A stretch of 37,375 nucleotides of DNA from Cryptosporangium minutisporangium (GTDB lineage: Bacteria > Actinomycetota > Actinomycetes > Mycobacteriales > Cryptosporangiaceae). Location of the stretch: positions 1 through 37,375 of the forward strand of contig NZ_BAAAYN010000075.1 of NCBI RefSeq assembly GCF_039536245.1, written 5' to 3'. Positions 15,992 to 24,444 of this stretch are shown here, in pieces. A program made the translations under genes and the position numbers. How positions within the stretch are numbered: the first letter of the stretch is position 1; each line of letters begins with the position of its first letter. Below the pieces are notes generated by a model, which saw only the letters and a program-made list of their open reading frames with translations, did no database searches and had not been told where the DNA came from.

Positions 15992-17173
15992 ATGGCGAGT
16001 ACCAGGGATTGGTTCGAGACCGTCGCGGAAGCACAGCGACGGGCCAAGAAACGGCTGCCGAAGCCCGTCTACCTTGCGCTGTTAGGCGGATCCGAAGCCG
16101 GCGCGACGATGGACGACAACGTCAAGGCGTTCCGTGAGCTCGGCTTCCGCCCGCGCATCGCCGACCTGCCGGCCAGCCGCGAACTCTCCACCACGGTGAT
16201 GGGCCAGGAGGTCGCGTTCCCGGTCCTCATCTCGCCGACCGGGGTCCAGGCCGTCGACCCGGACGGCGAGGTCGCGGTCGCCAAGGCGGCCAGCCAACTC
16301 GGCACCGCGATGGGCTTATCGTCCTTCGCGTCGAAGCCGATCGAGGACGTCATCAAGGAGAACGAGAAGCTCTTCTTCCAGTCCTACTGGTTGGGCGACC
16401 GCGACGCGATGCTCGCCCGCGCCGAGCGTGCCCGCTCCGCCGGCGCCAAGGGCCTGATCGTCACGCTCGACTGGATCTTCGACTCCCGCCGCGACTGGGG
16501 CAGCCCGTTCATCCCGGAGCGGATCAACGCCGAGGCCGTGCGGAAGTACGCGTTCCCGGTGGCTGCGAAGCCGGGTTACCTCTACCGGTGGATCAAGAGC
16601 GGCCACCTGCCCGACCTCGGCGTCCCGAACCTGGTCGCGCCGGGTGAGGACGTGCCGACGTTCTTCGGCGCCTACGGGCAGTGGATCCAGACCCCGTCGC
16701 CGACCTGGGAAGACCTCGCCTGGCTGCGGGAGCAGTGGGGCGGCCCGTTCATGATCAAGGGCATCACCCACCCGGACGACGCCCGCCGCGCCGTGGACAT
16801 CGGCGCCACCGCGATCTCGGTCTCCAACCACGGCGGCAACAACCTCGACTCGACGCCGGCCACGATCCGGCTGCTGCCGGCCATCGTCGACGCGGTCGGC
16901 GACCAGGTCGAGGTGCTGCTCGACGGTGGTATCCGGCGGGGCAGCGACGTCGTGAAGGCGCTCGCGCTCGGTGCCCGGGCCGTGATGATCGGCCGTGCCT
17001 ACCTCTGGGGCATGGGTGCGAACGGCGAGAAGGGCGTGAACAACGTCCTGGTGATCATCCGCGACGGGATCAGCGAGACGCTCTACGGCTTGGGCAAGAG
17101 CTCCATCCACCAGCTAACCCCCGACGACCTCCTGATCCCCGCCGACTTCGCCCGCAACGGCGCGAAGGCGTAA
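15992..17173 (+). CDS. MftD-like FMN-dependent oxidoreductase
   Basis: Flavin TIM barrel of 393 residues in the alpha-hydroxy-acid oxidase family. It is closest in my memory to MftD, the pre-mycofactocin synthase: WFETVAEAQRRAKKRLPK, ELSTTVMGQ, GLSSFASKP and WLREQWGGPFMIKG all fit. The active-site segment reads SNHGGNNLD, with Asn where lactate-type enzymes have an Arg that binds the substrate carboxylate, and LDGGIRRGSDVVKAL plus MIGRAYLWG bind FMN phosphate. ATG 15992 is preferred over ATG 15959, which lacks a ribosome site. No mftA, mftB or mftC is in view, so this is an orphan or a paralogue with another substrate. Confidence 0.85.
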   Translation: MASTRDWFETVAEAQRRAKKRLPKPVYLALLGGSEAGATMDDNVKAFRELGFRPRIADLPASRELSTTVMGQEVAFPVLISPTGVQAVDPDGEVAVAKAASQLGTAMGLSSFASKPIEDVIKENEKLFFQSYWLGDRDAMLARAERARSAGAKGLIVTLDWIFDSRRDWGSPFIPERINAEAVRKYAFPVAAKPGYLYRWIKSGHLPDLGVPNLVAPGEDVPTFFGAYGQWIQTPSPTWEDLAWLREQWGGPFMIKGITHPDDARRAVDIGATAISVSNHGGNNLDSTPATIRLLPAIVDAVGDQVEVLLDGGIRRGSDVVKALALGARAVMIGRAYLWGMGANGEKGVNNVLVIIRDGISETLYGLGKSSIHQLTPDDLLIPADFARNGAKA

Positions 17174-17184
17174 GACCGCCGGAG

Positions 17185-17230
17185 GCGTTGCACGTTTCCG
17201 TCCGCGCGAGCGGCCGCAAACGTGCAACGC
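17185..17230. terminator. Bidirectional hairpin terminator
   Basis: GCGTTGCACGTTT (17185-17197) and its exact complement AAACGTGCAACGC (17218-17230) form a 13-bp stem with a 20-base GC-rich loop. It sits between the stop codons of two convergent genes (17173 and 17240). The A/T-ended stem gives little U-tract. Its left arm shares GGAGGCGTTGCACG with the hairpin at 25584-25641. Confidence 0.8.
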
Positions 17231-17239
17231 ATCGGCCGA

Positions 17240-18469
17240 TCAGCGGGCGGCCACCAGTCCGTGGGGGTCGAGGACGTATTTGCGGGCTACGCCGCTGTCG
17301 AACTCGGCGTAGCCGCGTGGTGCCTCGGACAGCGGGATCACCGTCGCGTTGACTGCGTCCGCGATGTGGGCACGGTCGGCCAGGATCGCGCCCATCAGCC
17401 TCCGGTGGTACCGCATCACCGGGCACTGACCGGTCGTGAACGTGTGCGACTTCGCCCAGCCGAGCCCGATCCGGATCGACAGCGACCCCATCTTCGCCGC
17501 GTCGTCGACCGCGCCGGGATCACCGGTCACGTACAGGCCGGGGATGCCGAGCCGCCCGGCCGCCCTGGTCACCTCCATGACCGAGTTCAGCACGGTCGCC
17601 GGCGCCTCGGCGGCGTTCGCGCCGTGCCCGCGCGCCTCGAATCCGACCGCGTCGATGGCGGCGTCCACCTCGGGCTCGCCGAGGATCTGCTCGAGCCGCT
17701 CCGGCAGCGTGCCCTGCTCGGTGAGGTCAACCGTCTCGCAACCGAAGCTGCGGGCCTGCTCCAGTCGCTCGGCGACCATGTCCCCGACGACGACCACGGC
17801 GGCGCCCAGCAACAGTGAGGAGTAGGCCGCCGCGAGCCCGACCGGGCCGGCGCCGGCCACGTAGACCGTCGAGCCGGTGGTGACCCCGGCGGTGACCGCA
17901 CCGTGGTACCCGGTCGGGAAGATGTCCGACAACATCGTCAGGTCGAGGATCTTCTCCATCGCCTGGTCCTTGTCGGGGAACCGGAGCAGGTTCCAGTCCG
18001 CGTACGGAACCATCACGTACTCCGCCTGGCCGCCGACCCAGCCGCCCATGTCCACGTACCCGTACGCCGAGCCCGGTCGTTCCGGGTTGACGTTGAGGCA
18101 GACGCCGGTATGGCCTTCCTTGCACATCCGGCAGCGGCCGCACGCGATGTTGAACGGAACCGAGCACAGGTCGCCGACCTTGATGTACTCGACGTCCCGG
18201 CCGGCCTCGACGACCTCGCCGGTGATCTCGTGACCGAGCACCAGGCCGGACGGTGCAGTGGTGCGACCGCGCACCATGTGCTGGTCGGAGCCGCAGATGT
18301 TGGTCGAGACCACTTTGAGGATCACGCCGTGGTCGCATTTCCGGCCGACGTTGGCGGGGTGGACGCCGGGGCCGTCTTTCAGAACGAGCTCGGGATAGTC
18401 GATGGTTTCGACCGTTACCTTTCCCGGTCCGAGATAGGCCACGGCCTGGTTACCAGCGTTGCCAGCCAC
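17240..18469 (-). CDS. fdhA: Glutathione-independent formaldehyde dehydrogenase
   Basis: Zinc-containing medium-chain dehydrogenase of 409 residues, of the Pseudomonas putida FdhA type that oxidises formaldehyde to formate with tightly bound NAD+. Catalytic zinc region VVSTNICGSDQHMVRGRTT, GHEITGEVVEAG, structural zinc cysteines in CGRCRMCKEGHTGVC, and the coenzyme motif GAGPVGLAAA are all present. SDIFPTGYHGAVTAGV and DAVGFEARGHG are also FdhA hallmarks. I chose GTG 18469 because GGAGGAAGGGAG lies 8 bases upstream. It is transcribed alone and faces the MftD-like gene. Dismutase activity is an alternative within the same family. Confidence 0.95.
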   Translation of the reverse strand: MAGNAGNQAVAYLGPGKVTVETIDYPELVLKDGPGVHPANVGRKCDHGVILKVVSTNICGSDQHMVRGRTTAPSGLVLGHEITGEVVEAGRDVEYIKVGDLCSVPFNIACGRCRMCKEGHTGVCLNVNPERPGSAYGYVDMGGWVGGQAEYVMVPYADWNLLRFPDKDQAMEKILDLTMLSDIFPTGYHGAVTAGVTTGSTVYVAGAGPVGLAAAYSSLLLGAAVVVVGDMVAERLEQARSFGCETVDLTEQGTLPERLEQILGEPEVDAAIDAVGFEARGHGANAAEAPATVLNSVMEVTRAAGRLGIPGLYVTGDPGAVDDAAKMGSLSIRIGLGWAKSHTFTTGQCPVMRYHRRLMGAILADRAHIADAVNATVIPLSEAPRGYAEFDSGVARKYVLDPHGLVAAR

Positions 18470-18500
18470 GGTGCTGACTCCCTTCCTCCGGTGTTCCGGT

Positions 18501-18528
18501 GGCATACCGTCGCCGATCGTGTCGACAA
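18501..18528 (-). promoter_or_regulatory. Possible fdhA promoter
   Basis: On the minus strand TTGTCG (18528-18523), 16 bases, then TATGCC (18506-18501), giving a start about 25 bases before the fdhA codon. This is a moderate match only. Confidence 0.35.
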
Positions 18529-18597
18529 GGTTGCCTTCCGCGATCATGCGCCTCGTGAGGCAGGGGCGGGCCATTCCCACACGAACCCGCATCGAGT

Positions 18598-18611
18598 TGC
18601 CCGAACGGGCA
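18598..18611. repeat. Dyad in the divergent fdhA/VWA gap
   Basis: TGCCCG and CGGGCA face each other with two bases between. A second short dyad, GCCTC/GAGGC, lies near 18550-18561. The 230-base divergent gap shows no other gene. Either dyad could be an operator. Confidence 0.45.
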
Positions 18612-18699
18612 CGAGACCCCGACTTTCCACACAGGACCGCTCACGTCGGTTGACCCGGCGTCCTATCCTGGTGACCCACGGTGATCAGGGAGGACTACC

Positions 18700-20814
18700 G
18701 TGACGACGAACGTCTCCGGCCCGCCGCCGGCTGACGATTCGGGTGGCCCCGAATCGGTCTCCTCCGATTCGGAAAGTTCTGCATCGAACACCCCCGCCGC
18801 GGGCGCGGGGCCCTCGCGCACCGACGCACCGGGCGCCGAGTGGTACTCGTACCTCCTGGCGTTCCTGCTCGCGGCCTGCGCGATCGGTGGGCCCGCAGCG
18901 GCGACCGATCGTCCGGACTCGGCCGTGGCGTGGCTGGTGCTCATCGCTACCGCGATGCTGGGCGGCGCAGCCGCGACCGGGGCCATGCACGAGGCGCTGC
19001 GCCAACTCGCCAAGCGGCTGGAGACCGGGGTAAAGCTCCCGAAGCTGCCGCAGCCGAACGTACTGAGGCCGTGGGTGTGGCAGATCGCCCTGCCGGCGCT
19101 CGGGGTCGTGATCGCGCTCGGCGTCGCGGTCTCGATCCCGTCGGTGCGGGCCTTCGTCGACTTCCAGCTGTACGGGTGCCGGCCACCACCGACGCTGCGG
19201 GCGCTGACCACGCCGGAGAGCCTGGAGGCGACGTCGGCACTGGCCACCGCGTACGAGCGGGCGAGTGCGGCGAAGCGGAGGGGCTGCCGGGCCGCGGACC
19301 TCTACGTCTACGCGGCCGACCCGGCGGCCGTCCGGAAGACTCTGCTGTCCGGCTGGAGCCTCGGCGACATCGGCGACCTCGGCCCGCGGCCGGACGTGTG
19401 GCTACCCGACTCCACGGTGGAGCCGGCCCGCGTCCAGGCGGAGGCGGAACGAACCGGCAGCGAGTCGCCGGTGGAGAGCATGTGGCGGATGGCGACCACA
19501 CCGGTAGTGCTCGGCGTGCCGGCCGAGGTAGCCGAAGCCGCCGAGGACCAGACCTCCCGGTGGGTCGACCGGACCTGGGTCGACCTGCTGGCCGCGACCG
19601 AAGACGCGAAGTTGCCGATCGTCCGGCCGGACCCGACGCGCTCCGCGACCGGGGAGATCGCGACCGAACTGATCTACCGCAGCGTGGCGAAAGCGAAGAC
19701 CGACCTCGACCTCGGGACGCTGGAGGGCCAGCTCGGCCGCGATCTGGACGAGGGCAGCTATCCACTCGGGGACGCGTCCGCGTTGCTCTGCCAGCGCCGC
19801 ACCGCGCTACCGACCGATGACAGCGCGGTCATCGTCACCGAGCAGCAACTCGTCCGGTACAACCAGGGCATGCCGCTCGGTGACCGCTGCCCGACCGCGG
19901 CGAAGCCCGAGGACATCCAGAAGTTGGTGGCCGCCTACCCGAGTGACACGGCCGGGCTGGACCATCCGTTCGTGCCGCTCCGCTGGCCGGACGGCACCGA
20001 CCGGCAGCGAGACGCCGTGCGGGCGTGGGGCGACTGGCTCGGTACGACCGAGGGCCGGGACGCACTGGCCGACCTGGGGTTGCGTCCGGAGTCCGGTGCG
20101 GACGGCCCGGTTCCGGTCGTCGAACCGTTGGTCACGGAGTGGGGTGCCAGGTCCGACGCGGTGTTCGTCCGCAAGAGCCCGCCGATCGGGCAGGTCGAGG
20201 ACGCCCGGGCGAAGTACGCCCAGGCGAGCCGACCGGCCCGGACGCTGGTGCTGCTGGACGCGTCCGGGTCGATGGACACCCTGGACAGCACGGCGCGGTG
20301 GACGCGGTTCCAAGCGGCGTCGAACGCGCTGCCGATCGCGTTCGGGCAGGTGGCACAGCAGGACGAGGTCGGGCTCTGGACGTTCTCGTCGAATCGGAAG
20401 TCGCCCGAGCTGATACTGGACATCGCCCAGCCGGCACGAGGTACCACCGCGGTCGTCAAGAAAGGGCTGAAGGACATCCGTCCGGTCGGCGGCACGCCGC
20501 TCTACCGGGCCGTTGACGACGGCCTGACCGCGCTGGACACCTCGGGCTCGGAGCAACTGACCTCGCTGATCGTGATCACCGACGGCGAAGACACCGAGGG
20601 TGGACCCCCACCGAGCAGGCTGAAGACCCAGGCGGTCGCGTCGCACATCCGCGTCTCGGTGGTCGCGCTGGGCGACGCCGACTGCGCTGGGCCGGCGCTC
20701 CACACGCTGACGGACGAGACCGGCGGTCAGTGCGTCGACGCCGATCCGCAGACTCTCGCCCGGACGTTGGTCGGCCTGTTCGACGCGGTGGGGGGTGGCA
20801 CCGATGGGAACTGA
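18700..20814 (+). CDS. Membrane-anchored binding-protein/VWA domain protein
   Basis: Protein of 704 residues. A disordered Ser/Pro-rich N-terminus (1-45) leads to three likely membrane helices (about 48-68, 75-95, 126-148), which would place the rest outside the cell. Residues about 190-500 resemble a type 2 periplasmic-binding fold, with PDVWLPDSTVEP and MATTPVVLGVPAEV. A von Willebrand factor A domain follows (about 510-695) with the metal site DASGSM (Asp520, Ser522, Ser524), GGTPLY near 597 and ITDGED near 625. GGGAGG precedes GTG 18700. It is coupled to another solute-binding protein but to no transporter, so a sensing, adhesion or assembly role is more likely than import. Confidence 0.85.
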   Translation: MTTNVSGPPPADDSGGPESVSSDSESSASNTPAAGAGPSRTDAPGAEWYSYLLAFLLAACAIGGPAAATDRPDSAVAWLVLIATAMLGGAAATGAMHEALRQLAKRLETGVKLPKLPQPNVLRPWVWQIALPALGVVIALGVAVSIPSVRAFVDFQLYGCRPPPTLRALTTPESLEATSALATAYERASAAKRRGCRAADLYVYAADPAAVRKTLLSGWSLGDIGDLGPRPDVWLPDSTVEPARVQAEAERTGSESPVESMWRMATTPVVLGVPAEVAEAAEDQTSRWVDRTWVDLLAATEDAKLPIVRPDPTRSATGEIATELIYRSVAKAKTDLDLGTLEGQLGRDLDEGSYPLGDASALLCQRRTALPTDDSAVIVTEQQLVRYNQGMPLGDRCPTAAKPEDIQKLVAAYPSDTAGLDHPFVPLRWPDGTDRQRDAVRAWGDWLGTTEGRDALADLGLRPESGADGPVPVVEPLVTEWGARSDAVFVRKSPPIGQVEDARAKYAQASRPARTLVLLDASGSMDTLDSTARWTRFQAASNALPIAFGQVAQQDEVGLWTFSSNRKSPELILDIAQPARGTTAVVKKGLKDIRPVGGTPLYRAVDDGLTALDTSGSEQLTSLIVITDGEDTEGGPPPSRLKTQAVASHIRVSVVALGDADCAGPALHTLTDETGGQCVDADPQTLARTLVGLFDAVGGGTDGN

Positions 20815-22120
20815 ACCGCCTGACGAGTCCGGCCGACCCCCGGACCCGGGACGGCCGGCCGGGTTCGTGTCCCGGCGGACCGTGGTGGTCGTGATCACGA
20901 TCGCCGCGCTGCTCGTCACCACCGGCCTGGTCGTGCTGGCGCAGCGGGGAGACCGATCGTGGGAGCCGGGACAGCTGGTCATCCTCAGCGGGCGCGACGA
21001 CAGCGCCGGCGCGCAGCGCAAAGAACTCATCGAGGAGTGGAACGCGCTGCACCCGTCGAACCAGGCTCGGATCGAGGAGGTGCGGTCGATCGCCGACGCC
21101 GAACGCAGCGAAATGCTCGCCCGCGCCGCCGGCGACGGCGACGACGTCGACATCCTCAACCTGGACGTGGCCTACCTTCCCGAGTTCGCCGAAGCGGACC
21201 TCCTCCGGCCGCTCTCCGAGGACGAGGTCGACCGGGACGCGTTCCTGCCCGGTCCGCTGTCCACCTGCGAGTACGGCGGCACGCTCTGGGCGCTGCCGTT
21301 CAACACCGATGCCGCGCTGCTCTACCGCCACCTCGCGTTCGCCCCGGACGCACCGTCGTCGTGGGCCGACATGGAAGCCAAGATCACCCAGCATTTGGAG
21401 CCGAACCGCGAGAAGGCGGCGGGCCCGAAAGCCGGATTCGTGACGCAGCTCAGCAATTACGAGGCGCTGACGGTCAACGCGCTGGAGGCGGTCTGGGCCG
21501 CCGGTGGGGAGATCGTCGATGACGACGGAGAGGTCCGCGTCGACTCGCGCGCGGCCGCCGAAGGGCTGCGGAATCTGGTCGACGGACTGGTCAACGAGCA
21601 CATCGACGGCGAGTCCCCCAGCTACACCGAGGACGCGAGCACGGCGGCGTTCCGGGGGGAGCGGGCCCTGTTCCTCCGGAACTGGCCGCTGGCCTACCGG
21701 TCGCTGATCGGATCCGCGGGGGACCGGCCGGCCCCGTTCGACATCCGGGTGTCGCGGCTGCCGTGGCCCAGCGTCCTGGGCGGGCAGAACCTGGCGATCG
21801 CCGAGCGCAGCGAACACCCCCGGGCGGCTCGCGCGCTGATCGACTTCCTCACCAACGCGCGCAGCCAGGAGATCCTGTTCGAGCGGGGCGGCTTCGCGGC
21901 GACCAGGAAGGCCGTCTACGCCGACAGCAAGGTCCCGTACGCCGACGTGCTCCTCGACGCGGTCCAGCGGGCTCAGCTCCGGCCGCGGTCACCGCATTAC
22001 GCGCTGTTCAGCGAGGTGCTGCGGGAAGCGGTCCACACGATGCTGGTGACCCACGACCGGGAACAACCGCCCGAACTGGCCCACGATCTGCGCGCGGCCC
22101 TGCGCGGCCAACGCACGTAG
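20804..22120 (+). CDS. Membrane-anchored family 1 solute-binding protein
   Basis: Protein of 438 residues. A cytoplasmic Pro-rich start is followed by one membrane helix (about 26-47) without a lipobox, so it is a signal anchor. The outside part has the family 1 (MalE-like) sugar-binder layout: VILSGRDDSAGAQRKELIEEWN, ALPFNTDAALLYRH, AFRGERALFLRNWPLAYRSL and LGGQNLAIAERSEHP, with FLTNARSQEILFERGG near the end. ATG 20804 has GGGGGTGG upstream and overlaps the VWA gene by 11 bases; GTG 20795 is an alternative. Being an anchored binder without permease or ATPase genes, it probably works with the VWA protein. Confidence 0.88.
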   Translation: MGTEPPDESGRPPDPGRPAGFVSRRTVVVVITIAALLVTTGLVVLAQRGDRSWEPGQLVILSGRDDSAGAQRKELIEEWNALHPSNQARIEEVRSIADAERSEMLARAAGDGDDVDILNLDVAYLPEFAEADLLRPLSEDEVDRDAFLPGPLSTCEYGGTLWALPFNTDAALLYRHLAFAPDAPSSWADMEAKITQHLEPNREKAAGPKAGFVTQLSNYEALTVNALEAVWAAGGEIVDDDGEVRVDSRAAAEGLRNLVDGLVNEHIDGESPSYTEDASTAAFRGERALFLRNWPLAYRSLIGSAGDRPAPFDIRVSRLPWPSVLGGQNLAIAERSEHPRAARALIDFLTNARSQEILFERGGFAATRKAVYADSKVPYADVLLDAVQRAQLRPRSPHYALFSEVLREAVHTMLVTHDREQPPELAHDLRAALRGQRT

Positions 22121-22203
22121 GCCCGGCTGCGAGGCCCGGAGACGCGGCTGCACGGCGGAGAACCGGCTGCACGGCTCGGGCCGCTCGGCGCGGGAAACCG
22201 ACC

Positions 22204-22217
22204 GTTCGGCGCCGAAC
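22204..22217. repeat. 14-bp perfect palindrome in 217-base gap
   Basis: GTTCGGCGCCGAAC lies between the solute-binding gene and the OFA transporter. It may help end the upstream operon or bind a regulator of the transporter. The same gap has CGGCTGCACGG twice near 22145 and 22163, and a weak promoter-like TTGCTT/TAGCAT (22271, 22292) with a short 15-base spacer. Confidence 0.5.
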
Positions 22218-22337
22218 CGGGATGAGCGGCGCCCGGACGGGGCAGTGTCGCCCAGCGAAACGAACGGGTGTTGCTTCCGCCACACCCCGCCTAGCATCGG
22301 CCACTCGCAGCCGCTGACCCTCGCTGAGGAGGGCGCC

Positions 22338-23765
22338 TTGCCTCTGTTCTCCGCACTCGACCGTCGGCATACGGTGGCGCCCCCGGGGTTCAGCCGCTGG
22401 CTGATCCCACCGGCCGCGCTCGCCGTCCACCTCTGTATCGGGCAGGCCTACGCCACCAGCGTCTACAAGAACTCGCTGATCGCACACTTCGACGTCAGCC
22501 AGACCGCGATCGGCATCATCTTCAGCATCGCGATCGTCATGCTCGGCCTCTCCGCCGCGATCGGCGGCACCTGGGTCGAGACGAACGGGCCGCGGAAGGC
22601 GATGTTCGTCTCGGCCTGTTTCTGGAGCACCGGCTTCCTGGTCGGCGCGCTCGGCATCGCGACCGAACAGCTCTGGCTGCTCTACCTGGGTTACGGCTTC
22701 CTCGGCGGGATCGGTCTCGGCATCGGCTACATCTCGCCGGTGTCGACGCTGATCAAGTGGTTCCCGGATCGGCCCGGCCTCGCCACCGGCCTGGCGATCA
22801 TGGGCTTCGGCGGTGGGGCGCTGATCGCCAGCCCGCTCTCCCGCCAGCTGCTTTCGTTCTACGACCCCGGCTACGACCCGTCGGTCGCGTCGTCGATCGC
22901 CGACGGGCGCGCGCTGGTGCTGCTCTTCGTGACGCTCGGCATCGGCTACTTCGCGATCATGATGTTCGGGGTGTTCAACGTCCGGGTGCCCCCGGAGGGC
23001 TGGCGGCCGCACGGGTTCGACCCGGCGACGGTCGCCGCGAAGCCGCTGGTGACCACCGCGAGCGTGTCGGCCGCGAACGCGATCAAGACCCGGTCGTTCT
23101 GGCTGCTGTGGATCGTGCTGTTCTGCAACGTCACGGCCGGGATCGGCATCCTGGAGCAGGCCAGCCCGATGATCCAGGACTTCTTCCGGGACGGGGACAC
23201 CTCCGCGGTCGGCGTCTCCGCGGCCGCTGGGTTCGTCGGCGTCCTGTCGCTCTTCAACATGGCGGGCCGCTTCGTCTGGTCGTCCACCTCCGACGTCGTC
23301 GGGCGCCGCAACATCTACCTGATGTACCTGGGCGTCGGCATGGTTCTGTACGCGTTGCTGGCGTCGGTCGGGGACAGCGCGACCTGGCTGTTCGTGCTGC
23401 TCGCCGGCCTCATTCTCTCGTTCTACGGCGGCGGCTTCGCGACCGTGCCCGCGTACCTGCGTGACTTGTTCGGCACCTACCAGGTGGGCGCGATCCACGG
23501 CCGGTTGCTCACCGCGTGGTCGGCGGCGGGCGTCGCCGGTCCGCTGATCGTCAACGGCTTCCTGGACGCCCAGGGCGAGCCGGGTTCGCTCACGTCGTCG
23601 GCGTACCGGCCGGCGCTGTTCACGATGGTGGCCGTCCTCGCCGTCGGCTTCGTCGCCAACCTGCTGATCCGGCCGGTGCCCGAGCGGTACCACGAGGAGG
23701 AAGCCCCGCCCGAGCCGACGGCGGAGGCCCGAACCGAACCGGCGACGAAGGAGGCCACCACATGA
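22338..23765 (+). CDS. OFA-family MFS transporter (oxalate/formate antiporter-like)
   Basis: Twelve-helix permease of 475 residues. It shows GGTWVETNGPRKAMFVSA (family loop 2-3 motif), YGFLGGIGLGIGYISPVSTLIKWFPDRPGLATG cut here to its landmark GIGLGIGYISPVSTLIKWFP, and AGRFVWSSTSDVVGRRN (loop 8-9). These are OFA hallmarks; substrates in the family include oxalate, formate, lactate and other monocarboxylates. The central loop is long. I chose TTG 22338, directly after AGGAGGG; ATG 22245 would add 31 residues with no ribosome site. The stop overlaps a small membrane protein gene that often accompanies this family. The C-terminal tail is Glu/Thr-rich. Confidence 0.88.
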   Translation: MPLFSALDRRHTVAPPGFSRWLIPPAALAVHLCIGQAYATSVYKNSLIAHFDVSQTAIGIIFSIAIVMLGLSAAIGGTWVETNGPRKAMFVSACFWSTGFLVGALGIATEQLWLLYLGYGFLGGIGLGIGYISPVSTLIKWFPDRPGLATGLAIMGFGGGALIASPLSRQLLSFYDPGYDPSVASSIADGRALVLLFVTLGIGYFAIMMFGVFNVRVPPEGWRPHGFDPATVAAKPLVTTASVSAANAIKTRSFWLLWIVLFCNVTAGIGILEQASPMIQDFFRDGDTSAVGVSAAAGFVGVLSLFNMAGRFVWSSTSDVVGRRNIYLMYLGVGMVLYALLASVGDSATWLFVLLAGLILSFYGGGFATVPAYLRDLFGTYQVGAIHGRLLTAWSAAGVAGPLIVNGFLDAQGEPGSLTSSAYRPALFTMVAVLAVGFVANLLIRPVPERYHEEEAPPEPTAEARTEPATKEATT

Positions 23766-23875
23766 ACAAGCAAACGCAGACGATCCGCCTGGTGATCTCC
23801 TGGGCGCTGGTGACCGTGCTGCTGGGCTACGGAGTCATTCAGACCCTCATCACCGCCGCGAAACTGTTCCAGTAG
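23762..23875 (+). CDS. MFS transporter small subunit
   Basis: A 37-residue protein with one membrane helix (about 9-30) between a polar start MNKQTQTIR and a short tail. ATG 23762 overlaps the OFA transporter stop (ATGA) and GAAGGAGG lies about 7 bases upstream, so it is well translated and coupled. Tiny single-helix proteins directly downstream of OFA transporters form a recognised conserved family named for this role; their exact function is not established. Possibly it stabilises or tunes the transporter. Confidence 0.85.
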   Translation: MNKQTQTIRLVISWALVTVLLGYGVIQTLITAAKLFQ

Positions 23876-23931
23876 GGCACGCACAGAATCGGTCTCCTCC
23901 CGCGTCTTACTGGGGACACGGGAGGAGATGC

Positions 23932-24444
23932 GTGCCGATGCAATCCGACGGGGAGTCGTTCGACTCCTACGTGGCCGCCGACGGCGCCGCGCTGATGAGG
24001 TTCGCGTACGCCCTGACCGGCGACCATCACCTCGCCGAGGACCTGGTGCAGGAGGGGCTGGTCAAGGCGCATCGACGCTGGCCCCGCATCGACCAGCCGA
24101 GCGCCTACGTCCGCAAGGCGGTGCTGCGGCACTACCTGTCCTGGCGGCGGAGACGGTCGTCCAGCGAGGTCCCGGCGATGGACGCCGTCGGGCGGGAACC
24201 CGCGGCGGGCGACCACGCGGACGTGCTGGCCGACCGCCACGCGCTCGGCGCGCTGCTGGCGACGCTGCCCCGGCGGCAGCACGCCGTGCTGTTCCTCCGG
24301 TTCTACGAGGACCTGGACGACGCCGCGATCGGTGAGCTGCTCGGCTGCTCACCGGTCACCGTCCGCGGCCACGCGAGTCGCGGGCTGGCCCGGTTACGTG
24401 CCTCCGCCCAGGCGAACAACGTCCACACGGGGAGGCCGTCGTGA
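23932..24444 (+). CDS. SigE-family RNA polymerase sigma factor
   Basis: ECF-like sigma factor of 170 residues. Region 2 runs from about 8 to 75, with LMRFAYALTGDHHLAEDLVQEGLVKAHRRW (landmarks ALTGDHHLAEDLVQEG, core binding and -10 melting). Region 4 lies at about 100-160, with LPRRQHAVLFLRFYEDLDD and the helix-turn-helix GELLGCSPVTVRGHASRG. The start is GTG 23932 or ATG 23938; GGAGGAG at 23921-23927 serves either. The next gene begins on its stop codon (GTGA), so a membrane protein is made with it. The family is expanded in actinomycetes; the regulon cannot be told. Confidence 0.92.
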   Translation: MPMQSDGESFDSYVAADGAALMRFAYALTGDHHLAEDLVQEGLVKAHRRWPRIDQPSAYVRKAVLRHYLSWRRRRSSSEVPAMDAVGREPAAGDHADVLADRHALGALLATLPRRQHAVLFLRFYEDLDDAAIGELLGCSPVTVRGHASRGLARLRASAQANNVHTGRPS

